Shown here piece by piece: positions 42,102-49,085 of a DNA stretch of 64,000 nt. Each line of letters starts with the position of its first letter. The stretch's first letter is position 1. The DNA comes from Sporobacter sp942492735. GTDB taxonomy: Bacteria > Bacillota > Clostridia > Oscillospirales > Oscillospiraceae. The stretch spans positions 372,001-436,000 of the forward strand of contig OW818648.1 of NCBI GenBank assembly GCA_942492735.1, given 5' to 3'. The position numbers were made by a program, and so were the translations under genes. The notes beneath the pieces were generated by a model, which was not told the origin of the DNA, made no database searches, and saw only the letters and a list, made by a program, of their open reading frames with translations.

Positions 42102-42611
42102 GTGGCGATTAGAGAACTCAGACTATACGGAGACGAAATATTCAAACAAACCTGCCGGCCCGTGCCCGAGGTCAACGCGCACGTCCAGCTTCTGCTTGAC
42201 GACATGGCCGACACCCTCAAAGCCAACCCCAACTGCGCCGTCCTCGCCGCCAATCAGCTCGGCATTCTCCGGCGCTTAATCGTTGTTCAAATAGGTAACG
42301 ACATAAAGAAACTCGTCAACCCGGTGATCACCGAACAATCCGGCGAACAAGACTGCCTCGAGAGCTGCATCAGCGTCAAAAACATCTCCGGCATGACCAT
42401 CCGCCCCAAACACATCACCGTCCAAGCCCAAGATGAATTCGGCAACCCCATAACGCTCACCGCCGAAGATGATACAGCCCAGTATTTATGCCGAGGTTTT
42501 GATTATCTGGACGGGAAAGTGTTTTATGAATCATGTTTATCGGTTTATGGGTGGGGACGAGGAATAGGATTGCGTACTGAATATAATGTGATAACCGCCC
42601 ACAAGGGTTAG
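42102..42611 (+). CDS. Peptide deformylase homologue lacking the metal-binding HExxH
   Basis: 169 residues from GTG 42102 after AGGGAG. The deformylase fold is recognisable: AVLAANQLG (motif 1), LESCIS (motif 2, keeps its Cys) and YLCRGFDYLDGKVFYE (motif 3). In functional enzymes motif 3 reads CHExDHLDG; here His, Glu and His are Arg, Gly and Tyr, so no iron or zinc site remains. At DNA level TGCCGAGGTTTTGATTATC looks like a two-base loss and two-base gain within the motif. The tail after GKVFYE is also atypical. It is either a decaying gene or a pseudoenzyme. The real deformylase must be elsewhere. Confidence 0.75.
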   Translation: MAIRELRLYGDEIFKQTCRPVPEVNAHVQLLLDDMADTLKANPNCAVLAANQLGILRRLIVVQIGNDIKKLVNPVITEQSGEQDCLESCISVKNISGMTIRPKHITVQAQDEFGNPITLTAEDDTAQYLCRGFDYLDGKVFYESCLSVYGWGRGIGLRTEYNVITAHKG

Positions 42612-42661
42612 TTTTTTTGAAAAAAGTCCCCATTTTTCGACGAGAACCTCCAAAATCGCTA

Positions 42662-42690
42662 TTGCATTTTAACCCCATATCAGTTAATAT
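42662..42690 (+). promoter_or_regulatory. Promoter of structured RNA copy 1
   Basis: TTGCAT (42662-42667), a 17-base spacer and TAATAT (42685-42690). The same arrangement (TTGCGT, 17 bases, TAATAT) precedes copy 2 although the spacer sequences differ, which supports a real sigma-A promoter. Confidence 0.7.
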
Positions 42691-42696
42691 ATGGGT

Positions 42697-42903
42697 GTCG
42701 AGAACATAATAATTGCGGGCAGTCATGAGGTGCTGGAACACCCCACGACCTGTGCGGGATGAGTAAGCATCCATACACAACAGCTACGCTGTACCACATC
42801 AGTATTATAATTGCCCTTCCTCAGTTTGGCAAGGGGGGCGCTATAAGCTTGTGTTCGCATTTTATGCGGTGTTAGGATACGTCCTACACCGCATTTGTTA
42901 TTT
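42697..42903 (+). ncRNA. Candidate structured RNA, copy 1
   Basis: About 207 bases, homologous to 43346-43546 and non-coding. Predicted elements: long-range ATAATA/TATTAT pairing; hairpin P2 (42720-42732 with 42739-42752, loop CTGGAA); P3 GGATG/CATCC (42757-42761, 42768-42772); P4 CAGC/GCTG (42781-42791); P5 (42813-42820 with 42833-42839); and a terminator (42864-42877 with 42882-42894, then TTGTTATTT). Stems are kept between the copies while paired bases change, which supports RNA structure. Conserved unpaired blocks include CCATACACA and GTACCACA. The 5' end near 42697 is inferred from the promoter. I cannot match it to a known RNA class. Confidence 0.65.
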
Positions 42904-42914
42904 CTCGGTGAAGA

Positions 42915-42985
42915 GAGCGCCTGAGAGGCTGCGGAAATCCTCAGCCGCAGCGGCGGCAGCTCCTTTGCTAAAGGAGCCTAATTGC
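42915..42985. repeat. Dispersed short repeat
   Basis: CCTCAGCCGCAGCGGCGGCA followed by GCTCCTTTGCTAAAGGAGCC (42960-42979), the reverse-orientation form of the repeat at 38335-38410. It lies between the RNA and the small protein gene and does not encode protein. Confidence 0.55.
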
Positions 42986-43035
42986 GGCTTCTCTGGCGGC
43001 GCTTCATTGAGAATTATTGAAAGAGGATGAGGATC

Positions 43036-43254
43036 ATGCTCGATTATGAAAGGCTTTACAGCATTTTATTTAACGGGATTACGGACGCACTCAGCAGTCT
43101 GGAAAAAGAAGATTATGCGGCAGCAAAGGAGACGCTCATCAGGAGTCAGCAGGCAGCTGAGGAGTACTACATAGGCGCCGAGGAGGATGACCCACTTAGC
43201 AGAGATAAGGATGGGTCAGAATCCCCTGTCATCTCTATTGATAAGCTCAGATGA
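43036..43254 (+). CDS. Small acidic protein, paralogue A
   Basis: 72 residues from ATG 43036 (an ATG nine bases earlier is within the purine-rich GAGGATGAGGATC). Predicted helical N-terminus MLDYERLYSILFNGITDALSSLE, then KEDYAAAKETLIRSQQAAEEYY and an acidic tail. About half its residues match the paralogue at 43693. Both follow a copy of the structured RNA. I recall small unnamed proteins with the LFNGITDAL pattern in other Clostridia but know no function. It is probably a small helical-hairpin protein in the cytoplasm. Confidence 0.75.
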   Translation: MLDYERLYSILFNGITDALSSLEKEDYAAAKETLIRSQQAAEEYYIGAEEDDPLSRDKDGSESPVISIDKLR

Positions 43255-43263
43255 TTGTCAAAA

Positions 43264-43305
43264 TAAAGAAAAGCTCCCATCCTAAGATGAGAGCATCTGC
43301 ATTTT
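43264..43305 (+). terminator. Terminator after small protein A
   Basis: GCTCCCATC and GATGAGAGC pair around CTAA with one bulge, followed after a short gap by ATTTTT. It separates the small gene from the promoter of RNA copy 2. Confidence 0.6.
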
Positions 43306-43310
43306 TCCTA

Positions 43311-43339
43311 TTGCGTTTCGACAAAACCTGCGGTAATAT
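43311..43339 (+). promoter_or_regulatory. Promoter of structured RNA copy 2
   Basis: TTGCGT (43311-43316), 17-base spacer, TAATAT (43334-43339), matching the copy-1 promoter in elements and spacing. Confidence 0.7.
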
Positions 43340-43345
43340 ATGGGT

Positions 43346-43546
43346 ATCGAGAATAATAAATGCGGCAGGCAGGAAGTGCGCTAACACTTCCTACCCTGTA
43401 CAGGATGCATCACCATCCATACACATCAGCGATGCTGTACCACAACAGTATTATATAGTTCTTTCCTAATTTTAGCAAGGAACATTATAATCTTATGTAA
43501 AGCATTTAAATGCGGTGTAGGGATAACTCCTACATCGCATTTATTA
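43346..43546 (+). ncRNA. Candidate structured RNA, copy 2
   Basis: About 200 bases. It follows the same layout as copy 1: P2 (43366-43378 with 43385-43398, perfect GGAAGTG/CACTTCC core, loop CGCTAA), P3 GGATG/CATCC (43403-43407, 43414-43418) with a different loop, P4 CAGC-GAT-GCTG (43427-43437), P5 (43458-43466 with 43475-43483) and a terminator stem (43508-43521 with 43528-43543). P2 and P5 differ in sequence from copy 1 on both sides of the stem, while unpaired conserved blocks stay the same. No ORF of note lies inside. The class is unknown. Confidence 0.65.
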
Positions 43547-43692
43547 TTCTCGATGGAGCAGAGGGTGTACTGACCGAATGCGGTAACGCCGGACTCCATC
43601 AGTATGTCTCACCGTGGGTCGATCGTCATTGACTGATCAGAGTATATCTGACTCTCGGGCAACCCTTCGTTGAAAGATATGAGGTTGTGAAC

Positions 43693-43968
43693 ATGCTCAG
43701 CTACGAAAAACTCTATGGAATGCTATTCAATGGGATTACGGACGCGCTCAGCGATATCGGAGATAAGGATTATCTTACGGCGGAGAATACGCTAATCAGG
43801 ATACAGCAGCAAGCAGAAGATTACTATATACGCGCCTATGAAGAAGACTCTAACGAACCTGACCTCAGCGCGACTGTCTTGCCCATCATTTCTATTGATG
43901 CACCCCGCAGAAATCGCCGTGATATCTTGAGCCCGAATAACGGAAAACCATGTGTTCCACTGATTTAG
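43693..43968 (+). CDS. Small acidic protein, paralogue B
   Basis: 91 residues from ATG 43693, which has GAGG 8 bases upstream; the GTG at 43687 is an alternative. MLSYEKLYGMLFNGITDALSD matches paralogue A, as do TLIRIQQQAEDYYI and the PIISID segment. The C-terminus is about 20 residues longer and basic (APRRNRRDILSPN). It is downstream of RNA copy 2, so RNA plus protein gene has been duplicated as a unit. Function unknown. Confidence 0.72.
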   Translation: MLSYEKLYGMLFNGITDALSDIGDKDYLTAENTLIRIQQQAEDYYIRAYEEDSNEPDLSATVLPIISIDAPRRNRRDILSPNNGKPCVPLI

Positions 43969-44002
43969 GACAGTTGTAATCTGAGTGTTACGCAATAAAA
44001 AA

Positions 44003-44041
44003 AGAGTCTGCCGCGAAACGATCTTGCGGCAGTCTTTTTAT
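44003..44041 (+). terminator. Terminator after small protein B
   Basis: AGTCTGCCGC pairs with GCGGCAGTCT around GAAACGATCTT (one mismatch), followed by TTTTTATG. Confidence 0.8.
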
Positions 44042-44104
44042 GTATTTCCGCTTTTTTTAGACAGACAAAATTTCGTTTTTCAGTTAAATTTAATCGAAAC
44101 CATT

Positions 44105-44150
44105 ATTATTTACATCGTTTATTTTTTTATGCATTGCACATAATAAAATT
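44105..44150 (+). promoter_or_regulatory. Shared upstream block of a spore protein gene
   Basis: The sequence TATTTACATCG...TTTTTTTATGCATTGCACATAATA is paralleled at 44475-44520 and 48572-48617 in front of the other spore-protein genes. It is probably a forespore (sigma-G type) promoter; CATAATA fits a sigma-G -10, but the -35 placement is unclear. Confidence 0.5.
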
Positions 44151-44205
44151 GTTCAGTCAGGCTCGCAGACGTGAAAAATATTGCGAAACGAAGGAGATAC
44201 ACGCT

Positions 44206-44412
44206 ATGTCCAGAAATAAAATCTTAAATCCGAACGCGCGCGGTGCTCTTGATCGTCTCAAGATGGAAACGGCGAACGAGGTCGGCGTTCAGCTAAAAGA
44301 CGGCTATAACGGCGATCTTAAATCGAGAGACGCCGGACAGATTGGCGGCAATATGGTTAAGAAGATGGTTGCGTCTTACGAAAATAAGATATCGGACACC
44401 GGTAATTATTAG
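44206..44412 (+). CDS. Alpha/beta-type small acid-soluble spore protein
   Basis: 68 residues from ATG 44206 behind AAGGAG. It carries the SASP signature around the germination-protease site (KMETANEVGV) and the DNA-binding second motif (DGYNGDLKSRDAGQIGGNMVKKMV). These proteins coat forespore DNA and are degraded on germination. It closely resembles the protein at 48652. Expression late in sporulation is inferred from the shared upstream block. Confidence 0.93.
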   Translation: MSRNKILNPNARGALDRLKMETANEVGVQLKDGYNGDLKSRDAGQIGGNMVKKMVASYENKISDTGNY

Positions 44413-44428
44413 CAGGCGCACAGATTTT

Positions 44429-44463
44429 AAAAGAATGCTCATCGTTTTGATGAGCATTCTTTT
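44429..44463 (+). terminator. Terminator after the spore protein gene
   Basis: AAAAGAATGCTCATC (44429-44443) pairs perfectly with 44449-44463 around GTTTT. Confidence 0.88.
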
Positions 44464-44474
44464 AGGTAAAAGTT

Positions 44475-44520
44475 TATTATTTGCATTATTTATATTTTTA
44501 TGCGCTCAAACAGAAAAATA
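44475..44520 (+). promoter_or_regulatory. Shared upstream block, second spore gene pair
   Basis: TTATTTGCATTATTTATATT followed by TTTATGCGCTCAAACAG parallels the blocks at 44105 and 48572. Probable forespore promoter for the two genes that follow. Confidence 0.45.
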
Positions 44521-44535
44521 AAGGAGACTGAATTA

Positions 44536-44745
44536 ATGACCGGAAGTGATAACATTAACAGGCCGAGCGCGTCACCTGATCTCGACTGGTACAAGAGGAA
44601 AACTGTTCTCAGACAGAGCGCGGGTGATGCCGCCAGGAGTAACCAATCGAAGGAGGCGGAACGCAATTGCGAAAAAAAGTTGGGGCACAGCTTTGAAAAC
44701 GAAGTTCAAACCGTGTCACCAAATGCGACGAATATCAGCCGCTGA
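44536..44745 (+). CDS. Small hydrophilic protein, probably sporulation-associated
   Basis: 69 residues, ATG after AAAGGAG. Rich in Asn, Ser, Arg and Lys, with a single Trp and no hydrophobic core (SPDLDWYKRKTVLRQSAGDAARSNQSKEAERN). I do not recognise a family. It has the upstream block shared with SASP genes and precedes a SASP-like gene by 37 bases, so a role in the spore is inferred. It could be a small spore-core or DNA-associated protein. Confidence 0.6.
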   Translation: MTGSDNINRPSASPDLDWYKRKTVLRQSAGDAARSNQSKEAERNCEKKLGHSFENEVQTVSPNATNISR

Positions 44746-44782
44746 TATATCCGAAGAATCTGAAATGAAGGAGACATGAAAG

Positions 44783-44956
44783 ATGTCCGGAAGAAGGAAG
44801 GGTATCAATCCGACGACGTCCGGCCGTTTTAAGGCAGAGACGGTCAGTAAGGTCGCCGCCAGACTTAACGAGGGCTACAACGGCGATACGAGATCGAAAA
44901 CTGCCGAAAAGTTTGGCGACATCGCAGGGAACAGAATCGACGAATCCCCCGAGTAG
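44783..44956 (+). CDS. Divergent small acid-soluble spore protein
   Basis: 57 residues, ATG after AAGGAG. Translation starts MSGRRKGINPTTSGRFKAE and continues TVSKVAARLNEGYNGDTRSK, ending near GNRIDESPE. It keeps the SASP second-motif core NEGYNGD and the Asn-Pro start seen in the other SASPs, but the GPR-cleavage motif is altered (FKAETVSKV for KMETANEVGV). It may resist the usual germination protease. It is probably co-transcribed with 44536. Confidence 0.8.
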   Translation: MSGRRKGINPTTSGRFKAETVSKVAARLNEGYNGDTRSKTAEKFGDIAGNRIDESPE

Positions 44957-45016
44957 AGGATTTCGGACACCGGATTTATTTAATGCGGTCGGTATGTAAT
45001 TGCATATCGCAAAAGA

Positions 45017-45060
45017 ATGACTTATCTAAATGCTTAGCTGCGTAGATAAGTCATCTTTTT
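45017..45060 (+). terminator. Terminator after the spore gene pair
   Basis: ATGACTTATCTA (45017-45028) pairs with TAGATAAGTCAT (45043-45054), followed by CTTTTT. The leftward pentapeptide gene ends at 45059, so the hairpin can serve both strands. Confidence 0.85.
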
Positions 45061-45739
45061 ATTCATCCTTAATAATAATACCTAAGAATTTGGACAGCTC
45101 AATTGCCTGATATGTATTGACGACGGCACCCCGCAGCTCTTTATAATCATCAGAAATGGCAATGGCTTGCACCTCACAGGTTGAGAAGTCCAGCTTGCTG
45201 AGCGGCGTTTTGAAAAAATCTGTTCTGATGAATTTGGACGCATGAAGCTCTATCGACTTAAAGGCGCATTGCGCGAAAAACGTTTCGCTCATATCGCTGT
45301 TTAGGATCGCGCAGGTGTCAAATTTTGATGAGGTGAATTTGGTATACTTAAAGTTGCTGTTTCCAATTTTCACGTTGAATAATTTGCTGTTGCTATAATC
45401 GGCACCTATATTTTTTGCAAGCTCAAACTCACAGCAGCTCAGCCAGCTGTCTGAAAAATTGCTGTTAGAAAAATTACAGGATTTAAACAGCACATTATCA
45501 AACGACGATTTAGCAAACGAGGTATTTGTGATCGTGCAGTTTTCAAATATAACGCCGCTGAATTCCAGATTTCTGAAGGTCTTGTTTTCCAGACAGACAT
45601 TCCTGATATGTTTATAATGAATGTCTGTTTCATTCCTAGAGCATTCATCAATTAAACCCAGCAAATCCTCGGTCTCATCCATTTCAAAATTGAATGATGG
45701 TTTTTTTATCTGAAATGGTTTCTTTGGATTGTTTTTCAT
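45059..45739 (-). CDS. Pentapeptide-repeat protein
   Basis: 226 residues from ATG 45739 with GGAG seven bases upstream. From about residue 50 the chain is a run of degenerate A(D/N)LXX-type repeats with Phe or Leu every fifth residue (for example FENCTITNTSFAKSSFDNV, SNSNFSDSWLSCCEF). Such proteins form a right-handed square beta helix; Qnr and McbG use this fold to protect gyrase. The repeats continue to near residue 190 and the C-terminus is not typical. A gyrase-protecting role is possible but not supported beyond fold. Confidence 0.85.
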   Translation of the reverse strand: MKNNPKKPFQIKKPSFNFEMDETEDLLGLIDECSRNETDIHYKHIRNVCLENKTFRNLEFSGVIFENCTITNTSFAKSSFDNVLFKSCNFSNSNFSDSWLSCCEFELAKNIGADYSNSKLFNVKIGNSNFKYTKFTSSKFDTCAILNSDMSETFFAQCAFKSIELHASKFIRTDFFKTPLSKLDFSTCEVQAIAISDDYKELRGAVVNTYQAIELSKFLGIIIKDE

Positions 45740-45759
45740 ATTGAAGCTCCGTTCGGTGC

Positions 45760-46050
45760 ATGTGTAGGGTCTGACACCGTGTCGTTCCGAATGCGAGGCA
45801 CATGCCAAATCGCCCGAACTCGGTGCGGCGCGTAGCGAGAATGGAACGACACAGGGGTCGTTCCCTACGGAATACGTGTCATGGTACGTAAATAATCGAA
45901 CCCACGTAAAGCCTCCCTCTCCGAGGGAGGTGGCACGGCGTAGCCGTGACGAAAGGAGTCTTCTGCGGCGTTACGCGGCACAGGGGACAATCCTCAGCCG
46001 CTGCGGCGGCAGCTCCTTTCCAAAGGAGCCTTTTTTGGGGGGGCAGACGA
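45760..46050. repeat. Cluster of short dispersed repeats
   Basis: Contains CGGTGCGGCGCGTAGCGAGA, GGGTCGTTCCCTACGG, the hairpin CCTCCCTCTCCGAGGGAGG (45915-45933) and the repeated block CCTCAGCCGCTGCGGCGGCA with GCTCCTTTCCAAAGGAGCC (46010-46030). Palindromic modules of the same families as at 38250 and 53100. No gene is present. Confidence 0.55.
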
Positions 46051-46057
46051 GGGGCGC

Positions 46058-46339
46058 TTATCTGTATTCTGTTTCGACGCCGACAATTTCGGCGTCGGTG
46101 TTTTGCTCGATAAACCTTTGAAAATTTTCTAGCATGCTGTCGGCGAGCTGATGATTGGCGGCGATTGAGGCAATGGTAATCACGACCGTCTGGTGCGTGT
46201 CCTGTTCGTCCGTTTCGGCCGCTGAGACGTTAAACTGGTTCCTTATTTTCGCCAGCAGGCTTTTTAAAACGCTGCGCTTTTCTTTCAGCGAATGCACCCA
46301 CGGCGCGTATAGTCTGACCGTTAAAACCGCAATGACCAT
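46058..46339 (-). CDS. DUF503 (YlxP-like) protein
   Basis: 93 residues. The family pattern is complete: the N-terminal strand VIAVLTVRLYAPWVHSLKEKRSVLKSLLAKIRNQFNVSAAE and a C-terminal helix. GGGGTG precedes ATG. YlxP-like proteins are often encoded near rbfA/nusA and associate with ribosome assembly, without a proven activity. Here it precedes the NYN-LOTUS gene by 36 bases on the same strand, unlike the usual context. Confidence 0.9.
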   Translation of the reverse strand: MVIAVLTVRLYAPWVHSLKEKRSVLKSLLAKIRNQFNVSAAETDEQDTHQTVVITIASIAANHQLADSMLENFQRFIEQNTDAEIVGVETEYR

Positions 46340-46375
46340 TTAATCACCCCGGAACGCGCAATTATTTCAGCACAG

Positions 46376-47194
46376 CTATTTTTTCGGTTCTTTATTGCGT
46401 ATGGATACATCGCTGCCGGTACCCCTTTTTACCTCAAACGCGTCGAGCGACTTGATAAAATTGTTGAATTTCGTAAAACCGAAATTTCGGACATCGAAGT
46501 CGGGATACCTTTTCAACAGCTGCGTCCCCAACATCGCCGAGAGAATCCAGCCATCATCATCCGAGTGTTCCTCTATCAAGGCTTTTATCGTTTGAATAAT
46601 ATTTTTCCGATCCTTACCTGACCCAACATTGGCTGATGCCGGACCATCGATGCCTGCTTTCTTTGCTGCCTTTGCCGGCGGCGCGCTGTTCACACCGACA
46701 GGCTTTTTCACATCCTCGTCCTTGGCAGGCAACTCCTCGGTCGCCTTTGCCTCCGAATAAAGCAGGTCAAGATACAAGAATTTATCACACGCGTTGATAA
46801 ACGATTTCGGCGTTTTTTGTTCGCCCATACCGATGACATACAATTCATCTTCCCGGAGGCGCGCGGCCAACCGCGTAAAATCGCTGTCAGAGGAAACGAT
46901 GCTAAAACCTTCAATTCTGCCCGAATGCATGAGGTCCATCGCGTCAATTATCATGGATGAATCAGAGGAGTTCTTTCCAACAGTATTACAATACTGCTGA
47001 ATCGGCTGTATAGAATTGTCCAATATGACATTTTTCCATGGTGCCATCTGATTGTTCGTCCAGTCTCCATAGATGCGCTTAATGATGACGTTGCCGACAT
47101 TTGACGCTTCATCGAGTATTGTTTTGATGTATTTGCTTGATATGTTCTCCGCGTCAATCAGCACGGCCAGTTTCTTTCCGCTGTCTATACCCAT
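46376..47194 (-). CDS. NYN-domain RNase-like protein with LOTUS/OST-HTH domain
   Basis: 272 residues. The N-terminal NYN/PIN-like domain (about 8-150) has the acidic residues of the LabA/DUF88 group: LIDAENISS, DAMDLMHSG and SSDSDFTRLAARLRE. A low-complexity Ala/Lys/Pro linker follows, then a C-terminal OST-HTH/LOTUS domain (about 195-270, ILSAMLGTQLLKRYPDFDVRNFG). Such proteins bind or cut RNA and are common in bacteria, mostly uncharacterised. AAAGGAG precedes ATG. Substrate unknown. Confidence 0.85.
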   Translation of the reverse strand: MGIDSGKKLAVLIDAENISSKYIKTILDEASNVGNVIIKRIYGDWTNNQMAPWKNVILDNSIQPIQQYCNTVGKNSSDSSMIIDAMDLMHSGRIEGFSIVSSDSDFTRLAARLREDELYVIGMGEQKTPKSFINACDKFLYLDLLYSEAKATEELPAKDEDVKKPVGVNSAPPAKAAKKAGIDGPASANVGSGKDRKNIIQTIKALIEEHSDDDGWILSAMLGTQLLKRYPDFDVRNFGFTKFNNFIKSLDAFEVKRGTGSDVSIRNKEPKK

Positions 47195-47215
47195 ACTCTG
47201 TCTCCTTTTTTGTAT

Positions 47216-48454
47216 TTATATCACTTGAAAAATGTAAAACTTCAGATAGTTCGTTTCCGGGACGTTCCATAAAATCGGATGATCCGGGGCTTGCTGGCGT
47301 ACTTCGATCTGGCGCAGCTCAACAGCGGCGTCGCGCGCGGCGGATTTCAGCATCGTGACAAAAAGCTCGTCCGTTACGAAATGCGAGCAGGAGCAGGTCG
47401 CGAGATAGCCGCCCCTGGGCAGCAGCTTCATGGCGCGATAGTTGATTTCCTTGTACCCGCGCACCGCGTCGTCAATCGTTTTCCGCGACTTTGTAAAAGC
47501 CGGGGGATCAAGAATTATAAAGTCATACGGCTTCTGGCCTGTTTGCTCAAGCGCGGGCAGTAAATCAAATACATTAGCCGCCTTGAATTCCAGCTTGCCG
47601 TCAAGGCCATTTCTAACGGCATTTTTTCGCGCCAGCTCGATGGCGCTTTCAGATACATCAACGGCGGTGACGTGTGCTGCGCCGCCGAGCGCCGCGTTGA
47701 GCGCAAATGAGCCTGTATGGGTGAAGCAGTCCAGCACGTGCTTGCCCTTTGACAGTCTGGCAACGGCGAGGCGGTTGTACTTCTGGTCTAAAAAGAAGCC
47801 TGTCTTCTGTCCGTTCTCTACATCCACCTCAAACGCAATCCCGTTTTCAGTGATGACTGTAACAGCCGATTCCGGGTGCGGTACGCCTTCTAAATCGAAC
47901 CAGCCTTTGTTCTGCTCCATACCCTCAAGCGCTCGGATTGCCACATCATTTCTCTCATAAATACCGCTGATTTCCTGCCCGTCTTCCCTTAGTACTTTAT
48001 AAATCAGCGGAAACAGCAGGGGCTTGAGCTTTTCCATGCCAATGGAAAGTGTCTGCGTGACGAGAAGCGCCCCGTACCGGTCGACGGTCAGCCCGGGGAA
48101 CTGGTCGGCCTCGCCGAAAATCACGCGGCAGGCGTTGAGTCCATCCGCCACCACGGTTTTTCGGTAGTCCCACGCGTAACGGATGCGTCGCTCGAAAAAC
48201 GACGCGTCAAAACGGTCATTCGTGTTGCGGGAAATGATCCGAATTCGAATTTTTGATTTTTCACTGAAAATACCTGTTCCGAGGTATCTGTTCTTATCGC
48301 TGATCACATCGACAAGGCTGCCGTTCGGTATGACCTCATCCTGACTTTCCGTATTTAGTATTTCAGCATCATAGACCCACGGATGGCCGGCCTCAAGCGC
48401 TGATTGTGCCTTACGCGTGACCTTGAGCACCGGATATTGACGTTGTTGTTTCAT
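47216..48454 (-). CDS. Class I SAM-dependent 23S rRNA methyltransferase (RlmI-like)
   Basis: 412 residues. N-terminal PUA-like domain (about 5-80), then a Rossmann-fold methyltransferase with VLDCFTHTGSFALNAALGGA (SAM-binding motif I) and the catalytic motif FIILDPPAFTKSR of the RlmI/RlmK family, which makes 5-methylcytosine in 23S rRNA. The target base of this particular protein is not certain. It is the first of a leftward group with the NYN-LOTUS gene. Confidence 0.88.
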   Translation of the reverse strand: MKQQRQYPVLKVTRKAQSALEAGHPWVYDAEILNTESQDEVIPNGSLVDVISDKNRYLGTGIFSEKSKIRIRIISRNTNDRFDASFFERRIRYAWDYRKTVVADGLNACRVIFGEADQFPGLTVDRYGALLVTQTLSIGMEKLKPLLFPLIYKVLREDGQEISGIYERNDVAIRALEGMEQNKGWFDLEGVPHPESAVTVITENGIAFEVDVENGQKTGFFLDQKYNRLAVARLSKGKHVLDCFTHTGSFALNAALGGAAHVTAVDVSESAIELARKNAVRNGLDGKLEFKAANVFDLLPALEQTGQKPYDFIILDPPAFTKSRKTIDDAVRGYKEINYRAMKLLPRGGYLATCSCSHFVTDELFVTMLKSAARDAAVELRQIEVRQQAPDHPILWNVPETNYLKFYIFQVI

Positions 48455-48571
48455 AATAGATTATTTCCAAGCTTTGTTTTATTTTTCCTCATTATGCTAT
48501 CACACGTAAAACCGGATTACAATTTTAAAGTTATATTTTTGTTAAGAAGTAAAATTCAATAGAATCATATA

Positions 48572-48617
48572 GTATTTGCCTCGTATTTATTTTTATACAT
48601 CGCACAAAATATAAACG
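48572..48617 (+). promoter_or_regulatory. Shared upstream block of a spore protein gene, third copy
   Basis: GTATTTGCCTCGTATTTATT followed by TTTATACATCGCACAAAATA parallels the blocks at 44105 and 44475. Probable forespore promoter. Confidence 0.5.
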
Positions 48618-48651
48618 TCACATGGATTAAAATATAAAGGAGATTTGATAT

Positions 48652-48891
48652 ATGGCCAGAAATAACAAAATATTAAACCCGAATGCCCGCGGGAAATTAA
48701 ATCAATTAAAAATGGAGACCGCCAACGAGGTCGGTGTCAAGCTTAACGAGGGTTACAACGGTGATATCAAATCAAAGGATGCCGGACAGATTGGCGGCAA
48801 CATGGTCAAAAAAATGATAGAGGACTATGAAATCAAGGCCGAAAGCTCCGGCTTCCCCACAAACAACACGACCAACAGCCCGAACAGCTAA
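48652..48891 (+). CDS. Alpha/beta-type small acid-soluble spore protein
   Basis: 79 residues. Almost identical in its core to the SASP at 44206 (LKMETANEVGVKLNEGYNGD, then KSKDAGQIGGNMVKKMI), with a longer Ser/Asn/Thr-rich tail. AAAGGAG precedes ATG. It binds and protects spore DNA and is a substrate of germination protease at METANEVG. It lies about 4 kb from the other SASP genes and is transcribed rightward from its own promoter. Confidence 0.93.
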   Translation: MARNNKILNPNARGKLNQLKMETANEVGVKLNEGYNGDIKSKDAGQIGGNMVKKMIEDYEIKAESSGFPTNNTTNSPNS

Positions 48892-48902
48892 CATCTAGTT
48901 AT

Positions 48903-48949
48903 AAAGACCGCATCCCTCCGGTTGTATCCGGAAGGACGCGGTCTTTTTC
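48903..48949 (+). terminator. Terminator after the spore protein gene
   Basis: AAAGACCGC pairs with GCGGTCTTT, extended by inner CCGG/CCGG pairs around TTGTAT, then TTTTTC. Confidence 0.88.
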
Positions 48950-49085
48950 AAAAAAAGGCGCCAAAGGCGATCATTGATCGCCATGCAAAATCTTTGCAGG
49001 CGACTGAGGATTGTCTCCTTTGCCGCGTAACGCCGTAAAGACAAAAAAGATTTTTCACTACGTTCAGAACGACATATATAGCAGT

